Position numbers and translations under genes: made by a program
Notes under the pieces: generated by a model
The model's input: only the letters and a program-made list of their open reading frames with translations
Databases searched by the model: none
What the model was told of the DNA's origin: nothing
NCBI GenBank assembly: GCA_025765615.1
Contig: JAIVFJ010000209.1
Coordinates: forward strand, 48,755-112,754
Length of the DNA stretch: 64,000 nt
Source of the DNA: Zopfochytrium polystomum
Taxonomy: Eukaryota > Chytridiomycota > Chytridiomycetes > Chytridiales > Chytridiaceae
Direction of reading: 5' to 3'
Shown here: positions 1 through 11,672 of the stretch, piece by piece
How the letters are laid out: every line of letters starts with the position of its first letter
Numbering within the stretch: position 1 is the first letter of the stretch

Positions 1-1
1 C

Positions 2-1904
2 TATATCACTCCAAATGGGCAGCTGGTCCTGCTCGTCGCGTACTTTTATGGACTCGCGGGAGTCCTGCTCGGCGGCGTTTTTGGCGTGTTTGGCCTGGAG
101 CTGTCCGGCATCCAGTTTTACAACCTCATCCACATTGTGATCCACATCCTCGGCAAAAACATGCTCGTCGCCGGCTTCCTGTTGGCGGACTTGAGCGCAA
201 AGGCGACCATCGCGCGCGCCCTCGTGCGGTCCCCGCAGGGCGTCCAGATCTCGCTGGTCACCTTCAAGCTCGGCTGGCACCACCCCGTCGCCGGCCGCAC
301 GTTGCGACGCCTCTTTTACCTGTCCCTCTTGCTAGTCGAGGCAACCCTCCTGACGCTCGAATTCAACATGGAGTTCGACCCCAACCCGCTGTCCGAGTTG
401 GGCGCCTTCCCGTGCATCCCGCCCTCCTACCCGACCGAAATCCTCCCGACCGACGGAATGCTGACCTACCTCCAGGCAAACACGCGGCTGCCCAACATAT
501 ACAGCTTTGGCCTGCCCCTCGTCGACGGCCTGGTCGGCGGCTGGGGCGCTTGGCCCACGACCCGCCCGGCAACCCACTTCACTGTCGAGTCTCCGGGCGT
601 CGCTTACCTTGTCTCTGCGCACTGCAGCGGGCCCGTCCCCGTCAGCGGCCCGCTGGCCCCGCTGCCCACGCAGGACACCTACCTCTCGGGCGGCCAGCTG
701 GAGAAGGCGCCCGCCGTCGCCTTCCGCCTCGGCGAAGAGCACACCTGGAACCAGTCCTTCGTCTACACCCTCGCCGTCACCATCCCGCAGTTCACCCACG
801 ACGTCGCCCAGTTCGCCGACCGCGAGATCCAAATCACCTGCCAAGCCGAAGTCACCGTCGGCCCTGCCACCATCCAAACCAGCTTCGTCGCCGACGAGTG
901 GAAGAACTCGAACGTCGCGGGCATCGTCTCCATCTCCTTCCCCGACCCTTACCGCCGCCAGCGCGCCTCCGTCTCCCCGGACTCGGACAGCTACGACCTC
1001 CCCGACTTTTCCGAGGACCCGCTCGTCGTCGAACCAGGCAGCGGCGGCGAGCCCATCTGGTCCGACGACGGCGGCTGCGGCACCGGCGTCCCCTGCCGCT
1101 TCGCCAACGAGGTCCGCGACCGCCTCCTCCCTGTCTCGCGCGGCTACGCAAACCTCACCCGCTGGATCGGCAACTCAATCCACCACCTGTTCTCCGGCAA
1201 CACCACCACCGCGGTGGCGGCCCCCCCACCCCCCCCGGGCCAGCTCCTCGGCCCCAATCCCGTCCTCCTCCCCACCCCGTCCCCCGCCGCCCCCGCCACC
1301 GTCCGCTGCGGCCACGCGACCTCCGCAACCTCGACCTGCGACCTCCTCCAATGGTCCACAACCCCGGCCGGCACCGTCTCCACGCCGCACTTCCCGCGCG
1401 CCGTCGCCGCCCTCACCGCCGCCGTCGCCCACCACGCCCTCCTCCAGTTCGACCCCACCGCCTCCGCGGCCTGCGCCTACCGCACAAACCTCGGCCGCGG
1501 CGCCGCACGCGCTCCAAACCCCCGCGTCGTCGCCGCCTGCGTCCTCGCCCTCCTCGTCGCTTCCCTCCTCGCCGCCGCCGTCGCCGCCACTGCCGCCGTC
1601 GCCCTCGCCCCGTCGAACTCCGCGGCGGGAACCGCCGCCGCCGCAGCGGCCGCGGCCGCCGCGCTCGTCGACCCCCGTCACCTGGCTGTACCTCCTCCGC
1701 GGCTCGCTGCAGGACGTATGGACCCGCGCCCGCGTCGCCGCCCTCGCCGCGGCGGAGTCGGGCGGTTCGACGCGGTCTGCCATGCAAGGCGTCGCCGTCA
1801 GGCTCGGCGAGGACCGCGGGTCGCGCGGCGAGTTGGTGGGCAGGCTCGTGATCGGCGTGCCGGCGAACGTGCTGAGGATGCGGAAGGGGAGGAAGTATGT
1901 GTGA
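2..1904 (+). CDS. C-terminal part of a large multi-pass membrane protein, 5' partial
   Basis: The frame is open from base 2, so the gene begins to the left of the window. The visible protein starts with two or three hydrophobic helices (codons from bases 20-190), then another near bases 300-360. A long polar, Pro/Ser/Thr-rich segment follows with NQS, NLT and NTT glycosylation sequons and a few cysteines, which suggests a lumenal or extracellular domain. A final strongly hydrophobic helix (about bases 1530-1610) precedes a basic tail. The frame that is open to about base 1650 becomes an Arg-rich nonsense reading. A natural-looking tail (TWLYLLRGSLQDVW, then a stop at 1902-1904) continues one frame over, so there is a +1 shift inside the GCC/GCG run at 1620-1680, either an indel or a read error. 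I do not recognise the family. The topology (TM cluster, glycosylated ectodomain, TM, short tail) is inference. Confidence 0.6.
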
Positions 1905-3783
1905 GGCAGGCGAGGTGGGGAGGGGGGTGCGCGCGTAGAGTAGAGGTTGAGAAGCCGCCCATGTAACGATGGTTGCATATGTAAATTAAAAAAAAAAACA
2001 AAAACAAAAAACAAAAAAAAGTGCGCATATGCGAGTCCGCCGTTTTCGCCCCCTGGAATTTGGTCCCCCACGCTTGCTTTGTTGTGGAACGCATTGGCCC
2101 CCAGATCTCCCAACAAATAGAAAAAAAAAAGAAAAAAAAGAAAGAAAAAAGAAAAAAAAAAAGAAAAAAAAAGAAAAAGAAAAGACTTTTGTCTTGGATC
2201 AAGGCTTGGTTCAAAATAGTCAAACGAGCATCATCGACGCGTCCCCTCACCCGCGCCACCCCCAGGGCTCAAGCACCCAAAACGTTTTGCCCCAGGGCTA
2301 ATCCGATTGGCGTGGATTACTGTGAATTTCATATTCCTTGAGTGCCATTATTTCCACCCCTCTAGCCTCTCTGGAGGTTCCGGTCAACTCTCTGGCCTTC
2401 CTTCTTTTCCTGATCTCGCCTCCAATTCTCTTCTTCACCTGGCTCCTTGCCGCCATCTGCGTCATCGTCCACCCCGGCGCCGTGAACTCCGCCTCGTCCG
2501 CATCTGCCCCGCGAAATCGACGCGCCGCCCGCCGCCTGGCGGTCGCCCCCTCGGTCCTCGCCACACTCACCGCCGCCCTCTACTGCGTCGCTTTCGCCTT
2601 TGTCACACCCTTTCCACTTTGCTCTTCTTGTTGATCCACACCAGCTCTTCTGCATTCCACCAATGTCGTCTTTCTGTCCATTGCCCCAGCGTTCGTGGGT
2701 TTGTTACATATTTCTTTCATACAAGCGCACCCTCTTGCGGGCAGTGGGGCAAGCGGTGGGAAAATACAATTGAAAGTGGTCGTTTTTTTGTCTCTCCAAG
2801 CACGGTCCGCCGTAACATTGCAAAAACAGACCCAGGAACGGTGAAGGGGAGGAGGCTTGTTGGAGGCATGGATCGTGGAGGGTTCTCGCCTGCATCGGTG
2901 CCTCCACGGGACAAGTCACGCAGTTGAAGCTGGGACAGCAGAAGCAAAACTGTTCATCACTGCTACAGGATTTGTGGTCTGGTGGTATTATTCCTCTTCA
3001 GGTGGAGGTGCTGGGTAAGCCCCTTGGTCAGTGTCAGACGTGATAATAGTCAGATAGAGACAGAATCGCCTCTATCGAAGCAAGCAAACGTTTTTCAGTT
3101 CTGTGATTATGGCCCAGGGCTGGAAGGCAACCAACCACAGGGAACAAGGCGGAAATTCTAAGGAGAGAGGAAAGTGCTGTAGTTTGTGTTTGTCTCCTGT
3201 CGATTGAGGATGAAACAAACTGGGAGGCAGGCTCCTGACAAAAATGGGAAAATTCAGTCTATTTGAGGATTTCTTCAATTTTACGGAGTTTTATATTTTG
3301 GGCATCCCCCAGTTGGGTTGGGTTGCTGGAGGATAAGTGAGTACTAAACGTCTACCAAAAGCCAGTCAAAAAGAAATGGCAAAATTGAAGAAAGAGTCAG
3401 GAATTTTGTTACAGAGATGTGTCATAAGAGCCCAAAAAAATTTTGAAAATAAAGAAACATGAGAAAAAGTCACTGGGGGATTCCCTAAAATAGACAGAAA
3501 TACCACAAAACGAGCGAAATGCCCTAATTTGGGTTTGTCTTCTGCTGATGGGGGATCAGACAAACTGGGAGGCCCGCTTGTGTGTTGTGGAGAGCAAACA
3601 CGCCATGATTTCGCCCTTGCACCCCAAAACAAAGAGGAATTCTGCAAAAAACAGACCACATTCCAAGCAACCCAACATATCAATCATTAATAATTAATTC
3701 TTTCCAGTCTCATGGGCAGAAATGACAATCTGGCAATTCCTGCTGGATCAGAGAACAAAAACTGGAGATACAACCTATCTAGG
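1905..3783. other. Spacer with poly-A/AG tracts; possible small two-helix ORF
   Basis: Bases 1985-2190 are A-rich and AG-rich low-complexity DNA. At 2338-2634 (+) a 98-codon frame without an ATG start encodes two hydrophobic stretches (SLAFLLFLISPPILFFTWLL; LATLTAALYCVAFAFV). It could be an exon or remnant of a membrane protein like the one upstream, but nothing more supports it. Bases 2700-3783 show no convincing gene. Confidence 0.4.
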
Positions 3784-3879
3784 TGCTCTGTACAGGGATC
3801 GAACCTGTGACTTTAGCGTACCTCCGGCTCACAAGAGGCCGTATTAGCACTACACTCTAACCAACTGAGTTAACAGAGC
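3784..3879 (-). tRNA. tRNA-Ile(AAT) with intron
   Basis: The acceptor stem GCTCTGT/ACAGAGC with discriminator A, D-arm AACTCAGTTGGTTAG, anticodon stem TAGTG/CGCTA around loop CTAATA, and T-arm CACAGGTTCGATCCCTGT are all present. About 22 extra bases after the anticodon fit a canonical nuclear tRNA intron. It is one of four near-identical copies in the window, and its 3' flank (3910-4090) is a diverged copy of the flank at 41.33-41.7 kb. Confidence 0.9.
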
Positions 3880-5189
3880 CTTTACCTCAGATTTCCACTG
3901 CTCTTATTCGACCAGCAGGAAAAAACTTCAATGACAGTGAGTGGGTGCAAGTGTTCCAGAATACCAATTGTGTGGTGTGAAACGCTGTGTCAGGGAAATG
4001 CTTCTGTGGGGTTAATGTCAGGGCAAAAGCTGACCCCAATTATTCCAAATTGTTTCTCCACCTTTTCCATGAACCCTGAGCACATTCCCCCCCTTTCTGC
4101 CCCGCCAGCCGTTGGAAATGCGACTTTCGACTACACTGACAATCGCTGAGATGCGTACGTTGTCATTCGGTGGTCGAGCATACAGGCAGCTGCTATTCAA
4201 GCAATATCATCCTACGTGTTGCAAATGCCCTCAGATTGGCAGCAAGGCTGTTTTTCAGTTGATGGATGACGCCGTCAAGGTCACAAGCTGCGAAGGGTTG
4301 GGGACAAGGGCAATGAGGGAGGGAGGAGAATGCTTGCGTGGACTGACAGCAAGTGAGGATCATTAGGGAGGTTGAGAGAATGCCTGCGTGGACTGACAGA
4401 AAGTCGTAGACTGACAGCAAGTTTTCTTTCTTACAGCGAAAACTTTGCGCACCTGAAGGAATCTGCTTTGCTCTTTTCTTAATGAGTGACGAAATTAGAG
4501 CAAAAAAAAAAAAAAAAAAAAGTTTAGTTTCAAGCTTGACTTTTTTTTTTGTTTCTTTATTTTGTTACACAGTTGCTCGGACCGGGCCAGTACTGGGAAA
4601 ACCCCAGCTGAAACCGGCGTAAACTGGCCCAGGTTCGGGCCGTTTCGCAAAACTTTGTAAAACGGTTTGAATCCTTACACATGTTGAATTTGGGACCACT
4701 ACCTCTCAAAAAAAGAACGACTACAGTTGTCTGTCACCGCCTGCTTCGCAACTATTTGCTGGTAGCTGTTGTGGGGTGGAAAAATTAACTGGAATGAAAT
4801 CTGCGCACCCTTCTTGGGAGCCTCTCTGGGAAGTTCTTATTATCTGTTGTGGTGGGCGGTGGGGCAGTCATCCTATCTTGCTGGGAGATGACACTTGTTA
4901 CCCGAGGAGGCACTTGGAGCCACTATAACACGTGACAATGCCGCTGGTGAGACAATGCCTCTTTAATCACGCATTAGGGGCCCCCTGCTACTTGTTCTCC
5001 CTGCATTGCTTGCGGCACTGTGGCGCTGACTTCATCAGCAATGGGGACCTTGCCAGCTCACAAGACGCATTCAATGCGTGAGGTGCGTTCATGCGCTCGC
5101 CAGACCGTCAAACATAAGCAACGGATGATTTCATGTCTTTGTTCCTAGAATTCTCTTGCCTCGACCCGGCGACAAACAGGGAAAGTGAG
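3880..5189. other. Non-coding repeat DNA
   Basis: The first 200 bases are a diverged copy of the tRNA-Ile flanking cassette also found near 41.4 and 51.2 kb. A 20-base A tract lies at 4502-4521. No credible coding region is seen. Confidence 0.4.
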
Positions 5190-5263
5190 TGGTCGCATCC
5201 GGGATCGAACCGGAGACCGTCTGTGTGTAAGACAGACGTGATAACCAACTACACCATGCGGCC
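5190..5263 (-). tRNA. tRNA-Val(TAC)
   Basis: Read on the minus strand, it has the acceptor GGCCGCA/TGCGACC (one C-A mismatch), D-arm TGGTGTAGTTGGTTATCA, anticodon arm TCTGT-CTTACAC-ACAGA giving anticodon TAC, and T-arm CCGGTTCGATCCCGG. No intron. Confidence 0.88.
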
Positions 5264-6159
5264 TGTGTGCACAAATGTATCGCTGCAAATTTTTATTTCT
5301 GTTTAATTGGGTGTTGAATCTGTTGGATTTCTTTCGGTCTGACAAATCCAGATCCTCAAAGCCTTTTTTGCACGACGCAAAAGCTGCCTTGCCCACACCG
5401 GTTTGTGGCCTCCAAAGTCGATTTTCCTGAGAGCGATTAAGTCTCATCCACGTCCTGCAAACTCCTTCCGCAGATGCCAAGAAACCCTTTCTTTAGGGTC
5501 GCCATGAACCGAATCGGGTCGGACTTTAGAAACATTCGTATTCAATTTGAAGAGTCAAATCGGGCCCAAAGAAGCCTTTTTGGTGAAAATTCATCATTTG
5601 AATTCGATTTGATTCGATTTTTATTTGAAAGGTTTCGAATGTCCGAATTCGATCGCATTTGACAAAAAACAAAGATTCGAAACGAACTCGAATGTCTGAC
5701 ATTGACAGAGATCATGTCATTTGAGTTTGAAATGTCTAATCAAATCAAATCCAGTCCGTATCTGCATTTGATTTTGTGGCGGACTCTTCCTCTCCTTTTT
5801 TTGCGAAGTAAGACGCCCATTTCCTTCCTCACTTTGTATAGCAAGATTTCATGGGAAGCCATGTAACGGTTTCTCCTTGAAATGCTCATCTATGACGTCA
5901 ACGCTACCAGTTTCATTCAGCGAGTCCGACATCACAGTCACGTAATGGTAACAGCAAGGCGGGGGCGGCACATCGTTGGATTCGCAGTTCAGCACCAATG
6001 TGGGACAATGACGCTTTGCGAGGCCGCCGCAAAAGCCCAGCAGGCTCTCAGGCTTTGCAGACAGAGGAATCTTCAAAGTCAATGTCTCCCTTCCAACCTT
6101 AACCCTTTGGGCACTGGCACTGATATTTGAGCGAAAAAAAAAAAAAACACCTCATCCAC
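5264..6159. other. Spacer with a TTCGAA/GATTCGA-rich palindromic tract
   Basis: Bases 5500-5770 are built from degenerate, partly palindromic TTCGAAT and GATTCGA words. There is no long frame and no recognised family. Confidence 0.4.
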
Positions 6160-6193
6160 AGACATGTTATGAATCACCCTCTGGAAACCTCTG

Positions 6194-6291
6194 GAACCTT
6201 CTAGAACATTCCTTCATGGAACCTTCTGGAACCTTCTGGAACCTTCTAGAACATTCCTTCATGGAACCTTGTGGAACCTTCTGGAACCTTC
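6194..6291 (+). promoter_or_regulatory. Array of perfect heat shock elements inside the LTR
   Basis: GAA and TTC triplets alternate at exact 5-base steps, the binding pattern of heat shock factor. There are 4 units at 6194-6211, 8 units at 6219-6256 and 6 units (one imperfect, TTG) at 6264-6291. The 45-base duplication that enlarges the array is absent from copies B and C. The array lies about 110 bases upstream of the TATA box, a normal enhancer position. HSF binding is inferred from the known consensus. Confidence 0.75.
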
Positions 6292-6401
6292 TTTGCTTTC
6301 CTGACTTGTCTTGTTGTCATTGGTATCATTGGTATCATTGCATTACTAATTGCTCTTTCTGGAACTTTCTTGGAGTCTTGACAAGGAAGACTCTCAAAAG
6401 G

Positions 6402-6446
6402 TATAAAAGGGGATGGGGGACCTGTCCCATCCCTCAAGTGAATTAT
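6402..6446 (+). promoter_or_regulatory. LTR TATA box and presumed transcription start
   Basis: TATAAAAGG at 6402 is followed 34 bases later by AAGTGAATTAT, the presumed first bases of the retrotransposon mRNA. The arrangement is conserved in copy B (18730 and 18765). Confidence 0.6.
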
Positions 6447-6521
6447 TGTTTCCAATACAATCATCACTCCTCTCAGTTCCTTGTCTGCCTTGTCCTGTCC
6501 TGCCCTGTTCCTGACAAGACA

Positions 6522-7610
6522 CATGGCTGTTGTTCGCCCCTGGGGGTGGGTAAACTTGTGTCAAGTATTGAGCCAACGTGAGTGGTTGACTCAAGTGTGC
6601 AAAAGTAGCGGAGCAATGTGCCAAAGAGGTGATTGGAGTGCCATGAGTGGGTGTCTATGTGTTGGATCGATGACTCTATGTTGGTGGTTTGAGATCGAGT
6701 GTGACAATAATGGTTTGTTTTTAATGGGGGTGCTGTGTGTCCAGTTGCTGCTCTGCTGGGGGCTGCCCAGCTGAGGCACAGCCTGGGAGACGTCTGAGGC
6801 TTTGACTGTGGGTGTTGTTTGAGTTCGGGAGACGTTCAGGTGGCCCACAGGAGACAATGACACCCTGTTGCATCAAGCTGATGTGGTCAAACGCCATGGT
6901 GTATGTGAACAAAGAAGTGATCATGGCTCCAGATTAATTTTATCGAATTGCCAGTGTAAAGCAAAATAATGTGGTGTTTGGCCGATGCATTGAAACCTCA
7001 GGAACCTTACCAAGCACTTGTACAGCACTCAAATACCTGCAGAGGAGTACAAACGAGTCAGGCAATCTTTAATAAAGTACTACCAATGTGCGTATACTCC
7101 AACAATGGCGCCTGTTGGAACCCTATTGGTCTGCATCAGCAAAACAACTTTGTCAGATGGAAGCGACTATGCAGAGATGTGTCAGTATGGCAGACAGTGC
7201 CCTGCAGGGCTGCCGTGGGCAAACAACAAAGGCATAGACAGATGAAACGGACATAGTTAATTCACCATTTGGTGCAAATCCGGAATATGTAAAGGACGGA
7301 CATGTTAGAGCACTGGTTACTGTGCGCCATGCGAGCGTTAAGTGCTGGGGTCCAAATCCCTGCTGGTGTCATGCTTTTGCGTGGGGTAGTCTGCTGCGTA
7401 GGCGCCTTTGCCTCCCTACTGTAACGGCAAGTAACCCTGCATATATTCTAGTTTGTAATTGGACTCCTTCTGCGAGGCCTATGCCGCACAGCGCCAGCTG
7501 GGTCCACCAACAGTCATTTGCATTTTGGCAGGTGATTTCTTTAATTATGAGGAAGAAATGTGTGAGGTTGAATTGGGGGTTAGCTTGTACTTTGAATGTG
7601 ATTTCCGCAA
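6522..7610. other. Spacer with a tRNA-like remnant
   Basis: No gene is convincing. Bases about 7302-7373 (+) hold a B-box-like GGTCCAAATCC and partial acceptor pairing (GACA/TGTC), probably a decayed tRNA whose anticodon cannot be assigned. Confidence 0.3.
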
Positions 7611-7683
7611 GCCGTCTTAGCTCATCTGGGAGAGCGTAAGACTGAAGATCTTAAGGCACCCGGTTCAATCCCGTGCTTCACCA
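7611..7683 (+). pseudogene. Degenerate tRNA-Phe(GAA)
   Basis: The D-arm (TAGCTCATCTGGGAGAGC), the anticodon arm with loop CTGAAGA (GAA, Phe) and a B-box GGTTCAATCC are present. The acceptor halves GCCGTCT and CTTCACC do not pair and the T-stem has a mismatch, so it is unlikely to make a functional tRNA. Confidence 0.6.
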
Positions 7684-9178
7684 AAAATTCTTCTTCTTTA
7701 AAATGTTGTACACTGCATCATATAATTGAATGCCTGGAAGCGTCGTTTGGCGATTTATTAAACGTTTCACAGAACTACAGAACTTTTTAATTTGTCAACA
7801 CCAAATTTCGAGGTAATCAAATTAAGATATATTTGGGGAAAGAAATCAGCAAGATTGCTCCTCACCCTCACACGTTGGTGAAACTTCATTGTGCTAGCCT
7901 GCTTCCTGAGGGTCGAGGGGAAAAAAAATTTGGAAGGTTTGGGGGTAGGGCAAATTTGAGGGGGTCATGGTCTGCACAAAACACTGGTCAGGCTCTTGGC
8001 CTCCACTGTTTCCGCCACCAGTTGCACACGTTTGTGCTCGGCTTTCAAAAACCCAGTGGAAATATCTTCTCGAAGATCCCTTCTTGCCCACGCACTTGAA
8101 ACTCCCCGCTGACTAAAAGTTCAAGCAAGTCATGCGATCGGGAAAATTTCAACCTGCACCTTCTCTCGTTTCCAACACCACTCTGTGAGCTTGGAAATCT
8201 TTTGATCACACTTTCAGTGCCGTAACCAGGGCTTTCTTGTCTAAAAGTGGACGTTTTTGTCAAATACCATAGATGCCCTCGTCAAAAAGTCGACCCTTTG
8301 GGTTTCGTGTTACAATGCTGATGGGTGAGTGACCGTTATCAAACGGTGCCCGCCCTTTCACTCTTTTTTTTTTTCTTTTCTCCCGCTGCGCGTGAAGCGC
8401 CGACCAGTTTTCTCACGGATCGCGAAGACAAACCCCCGACCTGTGCCGCTTTCGCCGACGGCCCGCTCCCTCTTTTCTCTCTCTATTTTTTCTTATTCTT
8501 ATTTTTATGGGCGGCGTGTTGGGTTATGTCGAAAGAAATAGCAAAAAACACAAAAGCACAAAAGGGACCACACAGAAAGAAGAAGAACGCCAAACTTGCC
8601 CCGACACCCAGAGAGGGAAGAGAGAGAGGCGAGCACGAGACAGGCAAGAGAAGGACGGGCGGTATGCGGCGGAAGGAGGGGGTACGAGGGGCGACAAACA
8701 GGGCGGGCACGGGCGCCAAAGAAGAGAAAGACAGAATCTCTTTAGCGAATCTCTTTAGCGAATCTCTTTAGCGGAAGGCTTTTTTTGGTGGAGTAAAGCC
8801 TCGGGAAAGAGAGAGAAGACGAGACGATCAAAGGAAAGGAGACGATCCGACGAGCTCGGGGCAAAGCAAGGCGAGAGGGAGAGAGAGAGGGGTGCAATAC
8901 GAAATGAATGAATGAAAAAAAAAAAAAAGTACAACATCGACGAGGTGAAGAGGCAACAAGCAAAAAAAACAAAAACAAGACATATAAAAAAAAAACACAC
9001 AAAAAAAAAAGAAACAGAAAGATACCCACGTTGCCCACAGCAACAGCGAGCGAGCTGGTTCTCCAAAGAGCAGCACAAAACGCCGCCCAAATCGTTCCCT
9101 CTTCTTTTTCATTTCCACATTTCCACACACGCCGTGCCAACTACATTCGATCCCCCCCCCACTCCCTCCCCAAATCAA
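7684..9178. other. Spacer with low-complexity tracts downstream of the Rab gene
   Basis: At 8738-8775 a short unit containing CTCTTTAGCGAAT repeats three times. Bases 8340-8600 and 8870-9030 are T-rich then A-rich. The apparent long frames here are low-complexity. No gene is supported. Confidence 0.4.
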
Positions 9179-10176
9179 TCAGCACTGGCACGGCTGCTGC
9201 TCTGCGGCTCCGCCCGGCCCCTGGTTCAAGTCGACCCGGCTGTTGCCGCTCGCCCCCGCGCCACCGGTGCCGCTCGACCCTTGTCCGCGCGACCGCGACG
9301 CGAGGAGCTGGTCCAGTGGGATTTTCCGAGCTAGGCGTGGGGGTGTGTGGGGTGTCAGTCGGCGTCGGCGTTGTGTTGATCTCGAGGCGATCCATCCAAT
9401 CCTAAAAAAAAAAACAAAAAAAAACCCCCCGCACAAAAAGAACTCACCAATCTCTGTAAACACTTCCATCACAAAATCGCCCGACTTGGCCGACGCTTCC
9501 GTAAAGAGCAGACCGGACTCGTTCGCGTACGCCTGCGCCTCTTCCGTCGGGATTGCCCGCGTGGCGGCCAGATCGAGCTTGTTGCCGACGAGCGCAATGA
9601 TGATGTTGGCGTTGGCCTGCCGCTGGAGCTCCTTGACCCACGATTTGGCCTTGTCGAGGGAGGACTGTGGTGTGTGTGTGTGTGTGTGGGTGGGAGATCG
9701 TATCAGTGTTGTAGTCGGAGAGGGATGGAAGAAGATCGCAATGGATGGAGATCGCGAAGCGGTCCGATCGGATCATATCCGTCCCTAAATCGACACACTC
9801 TTACCGGCTTTGTAATGTCGTACACGACCACGGCCGCCTGGGCGTTCCTGTAGTACATGGGCGCCAGCGAGTGGAACCTCTCCTGGCCCGCCGTGTCCCA
9901 GATCTCAAACTTGATGACCTTGTCTTCCAGCTTGCACTTTTGCGTCAGGAACGCGGCGCCGATCGTCGGCTCCTTGTTCTCCTGGAACTCGTTGTTGACG
10001 AAGCGGAGCACGAGCGAGGACTTGCCGACCGCGGCCTCGCCGAGGAGGACCAGTTTGACTTGGATGGGTTTGGCGGCGGCGGCTGCGGTGGGCTGGGCGG
10101 AGGAGGAGGTTGTCGAGGTCGAGGCGTTGAGTGCGGCGGTGGCGGCTTCGGCGGCGGCGCGGTTTGGGCGGGACAT
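9179..10176 (-). CDS. Rab5/Ypt51-type small GTPase, three exons
   Basis: The coding exons on the minus strand are 10176-9805, 9664-9448 and 9330-9179. Each has GT-AG borders and the phases join cleanly, giving about 246 residues. After a 35-residue Ala/Ser/Thr-rich leader come the P-loop GEAAVGKSS (46-54), switch [10 protein letters not shown], the G3 motif DTAGQE (94-99), the G4 motif NKLD (152-155) and the G5 motif SAK (182-184). The Rab5-like run TEIARKIP marks the end of the fold, then a Gly/Ser-rich hypervariable tail ends in CQC, a CXC geranylgeranylation signal. Rab5 proteins control fusion at early endosomes, and the TIGAAFLTQ switch I points to this subfamily. All catalytic motifs are intact, so this is very likely a working gene. 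The exact paralogue is not certain. Confidence 0.93.
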
Positions 10177-10552
10177 GATAGATAACTAATCGTGGGGGGG
10201 AATGGATAAGAGATCGGGGGTCGACCGATGGGGGGGGGGGGGTGGATGGAGCTAAGACGTCGGGACGACGACGCTGCTACTGCTGCGGCTGCTGCGGCTG
10301 GGCGCTGAGATTACCACCCGGGTGGATGGAAGGGGGGTTTGATCGATGGGAGTGAGTGGGGGCGAAGCGCGGGTTGGGGAGGATCGCAAGTTTTTTCTTC
10401 TTCTTCGTCTCTTTGTGTGTGTGTGTGTGTGTGTGCGTGGTGTGGCGAGAGGCAGGTTGGCTGCGTCGCGCGACGCACTCACTCGCACACTGGGCGTGCT
10501 ACCCCCGCCCACCACCAACCACTCACGCAAAACAAAGCGGCGCCGAGTAACC

Positions 10553-10591
<39 letters not shown>

Positions 10592-10974
10592 CCACCACGA
10601 GTGAGTGAGTGAGTGTGCGCACGAAGTAAAAGAAGAAGTAAGTAGTTAGTTGCGCTTTGCTGGCGGGACGGAGATTGTTGTGGGAAGGGGGTGGCGCAAG
10701 GATCGAACGCGGAAGGTGCAGGCAGGCAGGCAGACTCCTCAGTACGTACAGTACACGCAAAACATGTGCGAGGTCGCCTCGCTCGCTAGCCCAATCCTCC
10801 TGTCCCCCGTACCCCGACCCGCTCTCTCTTGTTTGGAGGATGCATCAGATTGGTCTGTGGTCTGTTTGATCAAGTATTGGTATGTGTGGGCCCAAAAAAG
10901 GAGGAAAGACGAGGCGAAATAGCGATCTGGTGTCGATCTGTTTGCCAGCTGAAAGGGTTCCCACGACACGCACT

Positions 10975-11005
<31 letters not shown>

Positions 11006-11598
11006 CGAGTAGCAGCGATTCCCCCAAACACGAGCACGCGTTTCGCGTTCAGGTGATGGGTTAGCGTTACGCCGCAATGTCATTATCACGTATTGTGAAG
11101 AAGCAAGGGAATCCGGGCACCGCGCCAATGAACAGGCAATGAGGCAGACGGTGCCCTCAACTCCATCCCCTGATCTTGCTCGCTCACGGAAAAGAAAAAA
11201 GGGTAGTACACAAGTCGACGGTGGGATGGGTCTAGAGGGGGTCCCTTTAGCAAAAAGCTGATGGAACTCAGCTTTGCATTCAGGGTTCAGTTGTTGTCCA
11301 TATCTGACAACAGAGAGAGTGCTCTGGACAGTTGTTTGCCCTTTGCGAGGTGGTGCTGGGCAAAGTGCTGGCGAGGTGCTGGCAGGATGCTTCCACCCTG
11401 TCCCTTTCAATTTGACATCAGCCTAAACCATCATCCTCCTGGGAAGAGGCTTGCCGTTGGCTCTCAGGCGGCACGCTTACTGCCATGAAACTTTCACTGC
11501 TTCACATTTTTGTTCATTTCCACTGGACTGATTGTCTGTTGTTGTGAAACCAAAATTTTTTTGGGCACTGATGTGCGCTTCTGTCCCTGAGTGTGTAA
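10177..11598. other. Rab gene upstream region with microsatellites
   Basis: This spacer lies 5' of the Rab gene. It holds a (TG)n run at 10413-10434, a run of about 35 C at 10552-10588, and a (CA)n run at 10975-11002. No TATA box or other gene is clear. Confidence 0.5.
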
Positions 11599-11672
11599 GG
11601 TCACATGGTGTAGTTGGTTATCACGTCTGTCTAACACACAGACGGTCTCCAGTTCGAGTCTGGATGTGACCA
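11599..11672 (+). tRNA. tRNA-Val(AAC)
   Basis: Acceptor GGTCACA/TGTGACC with discriminator A, D-arm TGGTGTAGTTGGTTATCA, anticodon loop CTAACAC (AAC) on stem TCTGT/ACAGA, and T-arm CCAGTTCGAGTCTGG. All stems pair. Confidence 0.92.

Larger units (their letters stand above)
6165..6516 (+). mobile_element. Solo LTR, heat-shock-element family, copy A
   Basis: The element begins TGTTATGAATCACC and ends TTCCTGACA, giving the TG...CA ends of a retrotransposon LTR. It is flanked on both sides by the same 5 bases, AGACA (6160-6164 and 6517-6521), a perfect target-site duplication, so this is a solo LTR left by recombination of a full element. It holds a TATA box at 6402 and the sequence AAGTGAATTAT at 6436-6446, which in copy B is matched by a self-priming primer-binding site. 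Related copies lie at 18574-18845 (+) and 21930-22204 (-). It is Ty3/gypsy-like by LTR form and self-priming. No protein domain is left here. Confidence 0.88.

Noticed and set aside
1175..2116. Long minus-strand reading over the first gene
   Set aside because: It is a GC-driven shadow of the plus-strand gene and runs through poly-A/T; the composition is Gly/Arg nonsense.
8742..9178. Hydrophobic minus-strand frames (Phe/Leu-rich)
   Set aside because: They are encoded by T-rich low-complexity DNA and would be false membrane proteins.
10339..10612. Pro-rich ORFs upstream of the Rab gene
   Set aside because: They are created by the poly-C and TG runs.
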